Shown piece after piece: positions 1-5,266 of a DNA stretch of 9,729 nucleotides. The stretch's first letter is position 1; each line of letters begins with the position of its first letter. The DNA lies in the NCBI GenBank assembly GCA_020050375.1, contig JAGVKR010000672.1, positions 1 to 9,729 on the forward strand, read 5' to 3'. The stretch is from Planctomycetales bacterium. Its GTDB lineage: Bacteria > Planctomycetota > Planctomycetia > Planctomycetales > Planctomycetaceae. The notes beneath the pieces were generated by a model. The model was not told the DNA's origin. It saw only the letters and a list, made by a program, of their open reading frames with translations, and ran no database searches. Made by a program: the position numbers and the translations under genes.

Positions 1-83
1 AGGCCGTTCAGGAATTTGCCGCCGGGCGCAGCCAGCACGACGACATTGCCCTCGTGGGCTTCGGCAGGACGGGTTTGACATGA
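1..83 (+). CDS. C-terminal end of a PP2C/SpoIIE-type serine phosphatase (partial, 5' end outside window)
   Basis: Reading from base 3 gives 26 residues that end at the TGA at 81-83. They include AAGRSQHDDIALVGFGR. The DD-I-ALVGFGR pattern is the last metal-binding and beta-strand segment of PP2C-like SpoIIE/RsbU phosphatases, where the paired Asp helps hold the catalytic metal ions. Family members dephosphorylate anti-sigma-factor antagonists in partner-switching stress or sporulation pathways, often fused to receiver, PAS or GAF domains. The N-terminal part lies outside the window, so input domains and partner cannot be told. No terminator hairpin with a T run follows directly. The first such structure downstream is the RNA element hairpin at 325-375. 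The family call is fairly firm despite the short fragment; the pathway is inference. Confidence 0.7.
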   Translation, partial: AVQEFAAGRSQHDDIALVGFGRTGLT

Positions 84-251
84 AGAATCGCCTCGACGAG
101 AGGTGCGATCCACCCCAAAGCGAGGACCGGTCGAACCAAAGCGCCGACAGCTCCTTGCTTTCGGCGTGCGGCTTGATAGCATGCCGAGTGGGCAAGAGCG
201 ATTTGAGTTTGAAACTTGCCCCATGAGAATTCGATTGAGTTGATGTTTCGC
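84..251. other. Gene-free stretch between the phosphatase gene and RNA element copy 1
   Basis: No open frame with gene-like character is seen. The only structure that stands out is an inverted repeat, GGGCAAG at 190-196 and CTTGCCC at 215-221, with an 18-nt loop and no T run after it. This could be a weak hairpin or a protein-binding dyad. A promoter for the downstream element would be expected in the right half, but I cannot pick -35 and -10 boxes with confidence. Confidence 0.35.
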
Positions 252-375
252 AGTCGTCGGACGACTATTTAGAGCGCAAACCGGCTGGCCCGATCGGGCC
301 ACCTCGGTGGGCGCGTTAATGAGTAAGCCGACGTGCGGGAATGCCTCCGGGTGTTCCCGCACGTCGGCTTTTTTT
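252..375 (+). ncRNA. Repeated structured RNA element, copy 1 (family unrecognised)
   Basis: First of three copies in this window. In order: a hairpin AGTCGT-CGG-ACGACT at 252-266; a linker to AGAGC at 271-275; a closing helix GCGC 274-277 with GCGC 311-314; an inner helix ACCG 280-283 with CGGT 305-308; a further helix TGGCCC 286-291 with GGGCCA 296-301; the joint GTTAA at 315-319; and a terminator-like hairpin at 325-370 followed by seven T. The same order, linker words and joint recur at 2691-2801 and 5072-5196 while paired bases differ in a matched way. It ends 46 nt before the start of the hybrid kinase gene, so it may be that operon's leader or attenuator, or a separate small RNA ending at its own terminator. 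I do not recognise it as any riboswitch class I know. Confidence 0.75.
325..375 (+). terminator. Intrinsic-terminator-like hairpin of RNA element copy 1
   Basis: Bases 325-341 pair without a break with 354-370 (17 bp). A G/T-closed extension around 342-353 brings the loop to TCCG. Seven T follow at 369-375. The basal strand AAGCCGACGTG is identical in the other copies. It sits 46 nt upstream of the kinase start codon, so unless read-through is regulated, transcription from further upstream should stop here. Confidence 0.85.
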
Positions 376-421
376 ATCGATGGCATGAATTTGATCACGG
401 AAGTTCCCGCGGGAGGCGGAG

Positions 422-1771
422 ATGCCGAATTATCGAAATTCCCAATTCCGGACGACGTCGATGGCCCCGCCTGAGCCGGCAGGATGCGACCCGCCGCTCC
501 AGACCCCATTGACGGAATTGAGCGATCGGGATGACAGGCACGATCGCGTTGCTCCGCTTGCGCGCGACGAGCTGCTGGACGACTCCCCCCTGCTCACGCT
601 GCGCGAGGCCGCTCTCGAGATAGAAGCGCTGCACGACGCCGGTCGGCACAAGGACGAGTTCCTGGCGATTCTCGGACACGAGCTGCGAAATCCCCTGGCC
701 GGGATCCTGAACGCCATCGAAGTCCTCGAGCAGGTGGCGCTGCAGGAGGCCGACGCCGCCGAAATGCGGGCCGTCATCCGCCGCCAGGCGACGAATATGA
801 GCCGACTCGTCGACGGCCTGCTCGACGTGGCGCGGATCGCATGCGGCAAGATCGAGCTGAAGCAAGAACGACTGGATCTCGTGCCGTTGCTTCGCGACGC
901 CACGGAAGACCAGCGTCAGGCGATCGAAAGTCAGGGAGCGACATTGCGGGTCACGCTTCCCGCAGAGCGCATTTGGTGCCTCGGGGATCGGACTCGACTG
1001 GGGCAAGTCGTGAGCAACCTCCTGGGAAATGCCGCCAAATTCCTCGAGGGACCGGGCGAGGTGACAGTGGAGTTGCGTAATGATCCCAGCGGACAAAGGG
1101 CCACGATCGAAATCCGCGACACGGGGATGGGAATCGAGCCCGAGACCCTGATCGACATCTTTCACCCGTTCGTGCAGGCGGAGCGCAGCCGCGAGCAGAG
1201 TCGCGGCGGCCTGGGGATCGGGTTGGCGCTGGTCAAAGGCCTGGTCGAGCTTCACGGCGGAGAGGTCAAGGCTGCCAGCGCAGGACCGGGTCAGGGATCA
1301 CAATTCACCGTCTCGTTGCCCACCTGCTCTGCACAGGCAGCCGCCGTTCACGACGGAGTAAGACAACGGGTGCCGGCGATTCGACGGCGGGTATTGCTCA
1401 TCGACGATCAGCGGGACGCCATCCTTCCCGCGAAGATCATGCTCGAATTGTTTGGAAATGAGGTGCTCACGGCCTCCGACGGCCTCGGCGGAATCATTCT
1501 GGCGCGGCAGGTTGTCCCCGAAATCATCCTCTGCGACATCGGCCTTCCGGGCGATCTGGATGGTTTTGGCGTGGCGGCGGCGATTCGGGCCGACACGACA
1601 CTCCGGCATGTGTACCTCGTGGCCGTCTCGGGCTACGGCCGTGACGAAGACCGCGAGCGCTGCCGTGAGGCCGGATTCGATTTTCACCTGACGAAGCCGG
1701 TGAGCAGCCTCGAATTGGAAACATTGATGACGAATCTGCCCCGGTTTCGGGATCAATCAACCCCCGTGTGA
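422..1771 (+). CDS. Hybrid sensor histidine kinase with C-terminal receiver domain, soluble
   Basis: 449 residues. The kinase autophosphorylates on His and passes phosphate to Asp, here partly to its own receiver. Residues 1-70 form a low-complexity, charged N-terminus with no membrane segment and no recognisable sensor domain. A short helix leads into HisKA with the H-box FLAILGHELRNPL (His86). The HATPase domain shows the N-box around Asn199/Asn203, the G1 box DTGMG at 233-237 and the G2 box GGLGIGL at 262-268. After a linker the receiver (about 323-440) has the acid pair Asp328/Asp329, phosphoacceptor Asp372, Ser403 and Lys425, so it looks fully active. GGGAGG at 411-416 supports the ATG at 422. 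No Hpt domain is visible in the window, so the final phosphate target is unknown. It leads a unit with a DUF2294/MpsC-like gene and csrA, and is preceded by RNA element copy 1. The family call is firm; the signal is unknown. Confidence 0.93.
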   Translation: MPNYRNSQFRTTSMAPPEPAGCDPPLQTPLTELSDRDDRHDRVAPLARDELLDDSPLLTLREAALEIEALHDAGRHKDEFLAILGHELRNPLAGILNAIEVLEQVALQEADAAEMRAVIRRQATNMSRLVDGLLDVARIACGKIELKQERLDLVPLLRDATEDQRQAIESQGATLRVTLPAERIWCLGDRTRLGQVVSNLLGNAAKFLEGPGEVTVELRNDPSGQRATIEIRDTGMGIEPETLIDIFHPFVQAERSREQSRGGLGIGLALVKGLVELHGGEVKAASAGPGQGSQFTVSLPTCSAQAAAVHDGVRQRVPAIRRRVLLIDDQRDAILPAKIMLELFGNEVLTASDGLGGIILARQVVPEIILCDIGLPGDLDGFGVAAAIRADTTLRHVYLVAVSGYGRDEDRERCREAGFDFHLTKPVSSLELETLMTNLPRFRDQSTPV

Positions 1772-1856
1772 TGTCCATCGGCCGTTCGAATCGCGATACG
1801 TTTTTTATGCACGGATGGCAAGAGTTTTTAACGGGCATGGCAGCCCCGCCAACACC

Positions 1857-1861
1857 AGAGG
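1857..1861 (+). promoter_or_regulatory. Ribosome binding site choosing the ATG at 1870
   Basis: AGAGG lies 8 nt before the ATG at 1870. The upstream in-frame starts at 1771, 1807 and 1837 lack a well-placed Shine-Dalgarno match. Starting at 1870 gives a protein that opens right at the conserved helix PTLTMAQQIAQVASAF. Confidence 0.5.
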
Positions 1862-1869
1862 CAACTTCA

Positions 1870-2313
1870 ATGGAAATGCCAACGTTAACGATGGCTCAGC
1901 AGATCGCGCAGGTAGCCAGCGCCTTCGAGCAACAACGAACGGGGCACATGCCCAGTTCGGTGACCGTCGTGTTGAGCGACAACACGCTGGTCGTCACGCT
2001 CCACGGGGCATTGTCGCCGGCGGAGAAGGCCCTGGCTCAAAGCCCCGATGGGGCGGCGCAGGTCCAGGACTTTCACCGGCAGTTGTTCACCAGTTCCTCT
2101 CAATCGCTACGGGAGGAAATCAAACGGATCACCGGCGTCGATGTCCGCGAGGCCACCGCGGAAGTCGAAACGGCGACGGGCACAGTCGTGCAGGTCTTCA
2201 CGACCGGAACGATGGTGCAGGTCTTTCTGTTGGCGCACGGAATCCCCACGGAGACGTGGAGCGGAAACGGAATTGAAAGCGGAATCGGAAGCAGTCCTGT
2301 CACACATCCTTGA
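1870..2313 (+). CDS. DUF2294 / MpsC-family protein (divergent copy)
   Basis: 147 residues from the chosen start, no membrane segment. An amphipathic N-terminal helix (TMAQQIAQVASAFEQQRTGH, about 7-26) is followed by a beta strand pair VTVVLSDNTLVVTLHGALSPAEKAL (31-55), a helix ending SLREEIKRITGVDV (79-92) and strands with GTVVQVF. This order matches the DUF2294 fold, as does the second copy at 4535-4915, whose matching segments read LLVVRLTGVLTSAEQHL and AAGVRVVSL. The family is named for MpsC, associated with a sodium-linked membrane potential system in Staphylococcus, but its biochemical role is unclear. Here it sits between a hybrid kinase and csrA, so a regulatory or stress role is plausible inference. 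The open frame extends upstream to overlap the kinase stop codon (TGATG at 1769-1773), so a start at 1771 is possible though unsupported by a Shine-Dalgarno. The C-terminus has a 9-residue near-duplication. Confidence 0.75.
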   Translation: MEMPTLTMAQQIAQVASAFEQQRTGHMPSSVTVVLSDNTLVVTLHGALSPAEKALAQSPDGAAQVQDFHRQLFTSSSQSLREEIKRITGVDVREATAEVETATGTVVQVFTTGTMVQVFLLAHGIPTETWSGNGIESGIGSSPVTHP

Positions 2314-2329
2314 AAACGAGGGTTCTGCC

Positions 2330-2575
2330 ATGCTGGTCTTGACGAGGAAGAGTCGCGAAGCAGTGATGGTCGGTGGAGGGGGCGGGTTCGACCGCACGCT
2401 CAAAGTCACGGTGCTGGAGATTCAAGGGGCGAAGGTGCGGCTCGGCTTCGAAGTCGACGCCAGCGTGCCCATCCATCGTGCGGAGGTGTGGGAACGGCTG
2501 CATGGCGACCTGGGGAATGGACACCTCGATGAGCCCGGCCGTCCGACGGCAGATCCCGCGGCACCGGTCGCGTGA
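2330..2575 (+). CDS. csrA: CsrA, carbon storage regulator / RNA-binding translational regulator
   Basis: 81 residues. CsrA forms a strand-swapped homodimer that binds GGA motifs in RNA hairpin loops and usually blocks ribosome access. Here MLVLTRKSREAV forms the first strand with the RNA-contacting Leu4/Arg6 region. LKVTVLEIQGAKVRLGFE holds strands two to four, and VPIHRAEVWERL carries the second RNA-contact region (Arg50) and C-terminal helix. Unlike the usual protein of about 60 residues, there is a glycine run VGGGGGFDRT between strands one and two, and a Pro/Ala-rich tail after residue 60. GAGGG at 2318-2322 with a 7-nt spacer supports the ATG. The gene starts 16 nt after the DUF2294-like stop codon, so co-translation with the kinase unit is likely. 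RNA element copy 2 follows downstream. A flagellar or storage role cannot be shown from the window; the family call is firm. Confidence 0.95.
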   Translation: MLVLTRKSREAVMVGGGGGFDRTLKVTVLEIQGAKVRLGFEVDASVPIHRAEVWERLHGDLGNGHLDEPGRPTADPAAPVA

Positions 2576-2690
2576 GTCGTTTTTCCTCCTAAATTCTGAA
2601 TATGCTGGCTTTCTCTTCTCCAGGACTGTATGCTTGCCGTTTGTGAAGTCACGGTAGATGCGTAGTTGCTATCGTTTGTATGTGATTGGA

Positions 2691-2801
2691 ATTTGTCGGA
2701 CGACTAGATAAAGAGCAGCCCGGCGGCGCCGGAAGGCTCGTTAACGAGTAAGCCGACGTGGAGGAATACCCTTGGGGTGTTCCTCCACGTCGGCTTTTTT
2801 T
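2691..2801 (+). ncRNA. Repeated structured RNA element, copy 2
   Basis: Shortest copy. A weak hairpin around the TCGGA loop (2693-2703) is followed by the linker CTAGATAAAGAGC. Helix GAGC 2713-2716 pairs with GCTC 2736-2739 and encloses helix CCGGC 2720-2724 with GCCGG 2728-2732. After that come GTTAA at 2740-2744 and the terminator-like hairpin with its T run. Compared with copy 1 the inner extension helix is lost but the enclosing pairing is kept. It lies about 115 nt after csrA and 143 nt before the DUF3494 gene. Whether it belongs to the end of the csrA unit, to the leader of the next gene, or is its own transcript cannot be decided from sequence alone. Confidence 0.75.
2750..2801 (+). 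terminator. Intrinsic-terminator-like hairpin of RNA element copy 2
   Basis: Bases 2750-2766 pair with 2780-2796 (17 bp), extended by TACC(C) with (G)GGTG to a tiny loop near 2772-2774. T run 2795-2801. The distal stem GAGGAA/TTCCTC differs from copy 1's CGGGAA/TTCCCG with both strands changed together. It may also end the kinase-DUF2294-csrA transcript. Confidence 0.85.
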
Positions 2802-2841
2802 ATTGCCGTTGTGTTTCGCGGAGATCACAGTTCTGCGGCGT

Positions 2842-2860
2842 GTAAACCAACGTGGTTTAC
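2842..2860. promoter_or_regulatory. Perfect dyad upstream of the DUF3494 gene, possible operator
   Basis: GTAAACCA at 2842-2849 and TGGTTTAC at 2853-2860 are perfect inverted repeats around ACG, 84 nt before the DUF3494 start codon. Size and symmetry fit a binding site for a dimeric regulator. It is not followed by a T run, so it is not a terminator. The cognate protein is unknown. Confidence 0.4.
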
Positions 2861-2875
2861 GACTGAGTTTCTAAC

Positions 2876-2888
2876 GGGCCTTTGGCCC
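2876..2888 (+). other. Short GC hairpin in the DUF3494 leader
   Basis: GGGCC at 2876-2880 and GGCCC at 2884-2888 close a TTT loop, 56 nt before the start codon. It may be an mRNA 5' stabilising hairpin; no T run follows, so a terminator is unlikely. Confidence 0.3.
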
Positions 2889-2944
2889 CATCGTGGCACG
2901 GATGCTGAATATCAGCGGTCCTTCAACACGGGGGGAGTTCTACG

Positions 2945-3805
2945 ATGAGATTCAAGTCGATCATTTTTCTGGCGATCACCGCATTTGCTTCTTACCCAGG
3001 ATTTGCCAAGGCCGGGATCCTCGCTTCGGCAGAGAGCTTCGCCGTTCTCGGCGGTTCGACGGTGACGAATACCGGCGCGACCACCATCATCGGAGATGTG
3101 GGCGTGTACCCCGGCAGTTCGATCACTGGCACTGGGACCATCACGCTCACCGGAACATACCACACGACCGATGCTGTCGCCCAGCAGGCTCAGATCGACG
3201 TCACCACGGCGTACAACGCCTTGGCGGCTATGCCGTCCAATTACAACCTGACCGGACAGGACCTGGGTGGTCTCACACTCACGCCGGGCGTCTATACTTT
3301 CGCGAGTTCGGCCCAATTGACGGGGACGCTCACGCTCGACGCTCTGGGACTCAACAACGCGTTCTGGGTGTTTCAAATCGGGAGCACGCTCACGACCGCC
3401 AGCGCCTCAGCGGTGAATTTGATCAACGTCGGCTCGAACAACGGTACCGACGACGGTTTATTCTGGCAGGTCGGCAGTTCGGCGACTCTTGGAACCACCA
3501 CGGCCTTCGAGGGCAACATCCTGGCGCTCGGCAGCATCACGCTCAACACGGGCGCCACAATTCATAACGGCCGTGCCTTGGCGCAGACGGCGGCCGTGAC
3601 GATGGACACAAACTCGATCAGTATCTATTCTCCGGCCCCCAACAACGGCACTATGAGCGGCGGCCTGGAGTACGACAGCAGCGGCAATGCCGTCCCCGTC
3701 AATCCCGTGGTGATTCCGGTCCCGGAACCCGGTTCGTTCGTGATTTTCGGCTTCGGGCTGGCAGGGTTGCTTTGCTTTAGAAAACGGCTCGTTTCGGCGG
3801 CTTGA
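2945..3805 (+). CDS. Secreted DUF3494 (ice-binding-protein-like) protein with PEP-CTERM sorting signal
   Basis: 286 residues. A signal peptide at 1-23 (hydrophobic [10 protein letters not shown], then the A-x-A cleavage site AKA) is followed by the DUF3494 beta-solenoid at about 28-230. The domain opens with [19 protein letters not shown] and [13 protein letters not shown] and continues with Thr/Ser/Gly-rich repeats, as in type-1 ice-binding proteins. The C-terminus has VPEP at 259-262, a hydrophobic segment (about 265-277) and the basic tail FRKR: a PEP-CTERM signal recognised by an exosortase. It is therefore probably exported and processed at the cell surface or matrix. Some family members bind ice, others act as adhesins; the activity here is not shown. 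GGGGGAG at 2931-2937 supports the start. The gene is flanked by RNA element copy 2 and a strong terminator, so it is probably monocistronic. Confidence 0.9.
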   Translation: MRFKSIIFLAITAFASYPGFAKAGILASAESFAVLGGSTVTNTGATTIIGDVGVYPGSSITGTGTITLTGTYHTTDAVAQQAQIDVTTAYNALAAMPSNYNLTGQDLGGLTLTPGVYTFASSAQLTGTLTLDALGLNNAFWVFQIGSTLTTASASAVNLINVGSNNGTDDGLFWQVGSSATLGTTTAFEGNILALGSITLNTGATIHNGRALAQTAAVTMDTNSISIYSPAPNNGTMSGGLEYDSSGNAVPVNPVVIPVPEPGSFVIFGFGLAGLLCFRKRLVSAA

Positions 3806-3868
3806 AAATTCAATCGGCGATATCTCCTACTCGGCTAAAAACTCGTCTGGTGCTGGTCCGCACTGGAG

Positions 3869-3910
3869 CAGGAAGCTTCAACCACGTCCGGTTGAAGCTT
3901 CTTGTTTTTT
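3869..3910 (+). terminator. Strong intrinsic terminator after the DUF3494 gene
   Basis: Bases 3869-3883 pair with 3890-3904 over 15 bp (one G/T pair) around the loop ACGTCC, with six T at 3905-3910. It is unrelated in sequence to the AAGCCGACGTG hairpins, so the window uses ordinary terminators besides the repeated element. Confidence 0.9.
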
Positions 3911-4003
3911 CCGACTCACGACCGTTCATCGGTCACTTGCATCCCCATTTCATGGCTCTCATTCGAAGCTCGCCCCTGAGAACCGATACAGACGAGGCTC
4001 AGA

Positions 4004-4363
4004 ATGGACAGTAGACGTTTGATTCGCGGGCCTGGCATTTCGCTGTCACGACGTGATCCGGCTCGGGCTCGGCGAAGGTTCCTCGGAGCCTCCGTGGCAG
4101 GCTGGTTGTCCGGCTGTGGATTTCTGGTTGCCTGCCTGGGCTCCACGGGTGCGCTCGTTGTCGCATTTCAGGCGGAACATTCCACCGATCAGCTTGCCTA
4201 TGCCGGCTCGTGGTCGGTGTTCGCTTTGCTGGGGATCAGCATCGGCTGGCGCTATAAGCCCAGGCAGGCCGTTGACCGGCTCACATCGTGCCGCGAGATG
4301 CTCAAGCAGCGGCGTTCGATCCGTTGTGCGCCCTACCCGCAAAGGGCCGTAGCCGACGATTGA
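4004..4363 (+). CDS. Small membrane protein, family unrecognised
   Basis: 119 residues, no family recognised. The N-terminus is basic, with RRRFLGASVAGW near 23-34 resembling a twin-arginine signal. It leads into a long hydrophobic stretch (about 26-55, including LSGCGFLVACLG), and a second hydrophobic segment spans about 65-82 (AYAGSWSVFALLGISIGW). The C-terminus is basic (KPRQAVDRL and on). Two membrane helices with both ends in the cytoplasm is the simplest reading. LSGC at 35-38 fits a lipobox, but hydrophobic sequence continues past the Cys, which argues against a lipoprotein. GAGG at 3994-3997 with a 6-nt spacer supports the ATG. The gene follows the terminator at 3869-3910, so it needs its own promoter, and it precedes the second DUF2294 gene by 171 nt. 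It could be a small accessory subunit; function unknown. Confidence 0.6.
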   Translation: MDSRRLIRGPGISLSRRDPARARRRFLGASVAGWLSGCGFLVACLGSTGALVVAFQAEHSTDQLAYAGSWSVFALLGISIGWRYKPRQAVDRLTSCREMLKQRRSIRCAPYPQRAVADD

Positions 4364-4534
4364 TTGAACCAGAGCCGCCCCGCCGTTTGCGCACGCCACC
4401 CGCCGGAGCAGGCAGACCGGCTGAAACTGTTGTCAACCCTCGGAAGCCGGATTATGATTGAACGAGCCACTCCAGTGAGGCCGCGGTCTGATCGAGCGAC
4501 ACACGGCCTGCTACCGGCGTACGAGAGGGCCAGG

Positions 4535-4915
4535 ATGAAGACCCACGGGGAGATGGAGGCCGCCGTCAGCGACGGCATCAGGCGCTTCGAACAGGGTTAC
4601 ATGGGCCGCGGCCCTCGCGGGATCCACACGCATCTGTTCGGCGACTTGCTCGTCGTTCGGTTGACGGGCGTCCTCACGTCCGCCGAGCAGCATCTGGCAC
4701 AGACGCAACCGGCTGAAAAGGGACGAGACCTGATCAAGCAGGTCCGCACGCATCTCGTCGAAAATGCACGGCCGATTCTGGAAGCGGTCTTTCATGAGGC
4801 GGCCGGGGTCAGGGTGGTGAGCCTGCATTACGACATCAGCACGGTCACGGGGGAAGAAATCATCGTCGCCACTTTGTCTGAATCGCCTGCCTGTCGAGAA
4901 ACGAAAGTCCGGTAA
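4535..4915 (+). CDS. DUF2294 / MpsC-family protein (canonical copy)
   Basis: 126 residues. The start at 4535 is chosen because the conserved family N-terminus begins there (MKTHGEMEAAVSDGIRRFEQ). The in-frame ATG at 4454 would add 27 non-conserved residues. The core contains GRGPRGIHTHLFGDLLVVRL (25-43), LTSAEQHL (47-54), the helix GRDLIKQVRTHLVENARPILEAV (63-85) and GVRVVSLHYDISTVTGEEIIVATL (91-114), all close to DUF2294 as I know it. The family is named for MpsC from a staphylococcal sodium-linked membrane potential system, but in many bacteria it occurs alone beside signalling genes, as here. No membrane segment. The HTHLFGD motif is absent from the divergent copy at 1870-2313. Only weakly supported RBS purines (GAGAGGG at 4523-4529). 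RNA element copy 3 follows 157 nt downstream. The family call is firm; biochemical function is uncertain. Confidence 0.88.
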   Translation: MKTHGEMEAAVSDGIRRFEQGYMGRGPRGIHTHLFGDLLVVRLTGVLTSAEQHLAQTQPAEKGRDLIKQVRTHLVENARPILEAVFHEAAGVRVVSLHYDISTVTGEEIIVATLSESPACRETKVR

Positions 4916-4942
4916 TCAGAAGCAACCGACACGTGCAATCCC

Positions 4943-4984
4943 CGAACGAAGATTGCAATCTCCTTGCTATTCCGGTTTCGTTCG
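4943..4984. repeat. Nested inverted repeats downstream of the second DUF2294 gene
   Basis: CGAACGAA at 4943-4950 pairs with TTCGTTCG at 4977-4984. Just inside the left arm is the 12-nt palindrome AGATTGCAATCT (4950-4961), and TGCAATC also occurs directly at 4934-4940. There is no T run after the outer pair. This may be a rho-independent-like end without U tract, or a regulator site. Confidence 0.35.
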
Positions 4985-5071
4985 ATATGATTCAAGTCGT
5001 TGGGAAGTGGTCCGAAAAAATCACCCCGATGGAGAATTGCTGGGAGAATATCGGTCGAACTGTTGATTCGA

Positions 5072-5196
5072 CTCATTCGGATGACTAGATGAAGAGCAAT
5101 CCGGCCGGTTCCATTGGGGCCTGATTCGGAGGGCTTGTTAAATAGTAAGCCGACGTGGTGCAACATCTTGTGGTGTTGCGCCACGTCGGTTTTTTT
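5072..5196 (+). ncRNA. Repeated structured RNA element, copy 3
   Basis: Hairpin TCAT-TCGG-ATGA at 5073-5084; linker CTAGATGAAGAGC; helix GAGC 5094-5097 with GCTT 5133-5136. Inner helix TCCG 5100-5103 pairs with CGGA 5127-5130, and a third helix GGTTCC 5107-5112 pairs with GGGGCC 5116-5121 (two G/T pairs). Joint GTTAA at 5137-5141, then the terminator-like hairpin. The branched middle is as large as copy 1's but of different sequence. The element ends 70 nt before the GTG of the receiver-like gene and starts 157 nt after the DUF2294 gene, again between two transcription units on the same strand. Confidence 0.75.
5147..5196 (+). terminator. Intrinsic-terminator-like hairpin of RNA element copy 3
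   Basis: Bases 5147-5167 pair with 5172-5192 through 21 positions with G/T pairs at three places, around loop TTGT, then T run 5190-5196. The distal arm GTGCAACA/TGTTGCGC is wholly different from copies 1 and 2 yet fully paired. Confidence 0.85.
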
Positions 5197-5253
5197 CTTT
5201 TCCCGTGCCAGGGATTGGCGATCTCACGTGGATCGCTTTATCGGCGGTCGAAC

Positions 5254-5260
5254 AGGGAGG
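5254..5260 (+). promoter_or_regulatory. Ribosome binding site choosing GTG at 5267
   Basis: AGGGAGG ends at 5260, directly before GTG 5261 but 6 nt before GTG 5267. Normal spacing favours 5267. The frame is open further upstream, but those residues overlap the RNA element and are not conserved-looking. Confidence 0.55.
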
Positions 5261-5266
5261 GTGAGC

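Noticed and set aside
252..375. Known riboswitch classes (c-di-GMP-I, glycine, fluoride, guanidine, cobalamin)
   Set aside because: The conserved core words I know for these classes are not present; only general hairpin-plus-terminator layout is shared.
319..421. Small frame starting ATGAGTAAGCCGACG in RNA element copy 1, as a possible leader peptide
   Set aside because: The ATG is ACG in copy 2 and ATA in copy 3, so no start codon is conserved; the bases are better explained by the hairpin.
395..1255. Long open frame on the minus strand opposite the hybrid kinase gene
   Set aside because: It is antisense to clear HisKA/HATPase motifs and its translation shows no family signature; long antisense frames are expected in GC-rich DNA.
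3802..4014. Open frame of 70 codons after the DUF3494 gene
   Set aside because: It overlaps the strong terminator at 3869-3910 and has no ribosome binding site or recognisable protein pattern.
252..5196. The three elements as a mobile repeat (MITE or REP-like)
   Set aside because: No common terminal inverted repeats or target-site duplications are seen, stems differ by compensatory change, and all copies have the same orientation relative to flanking genes.
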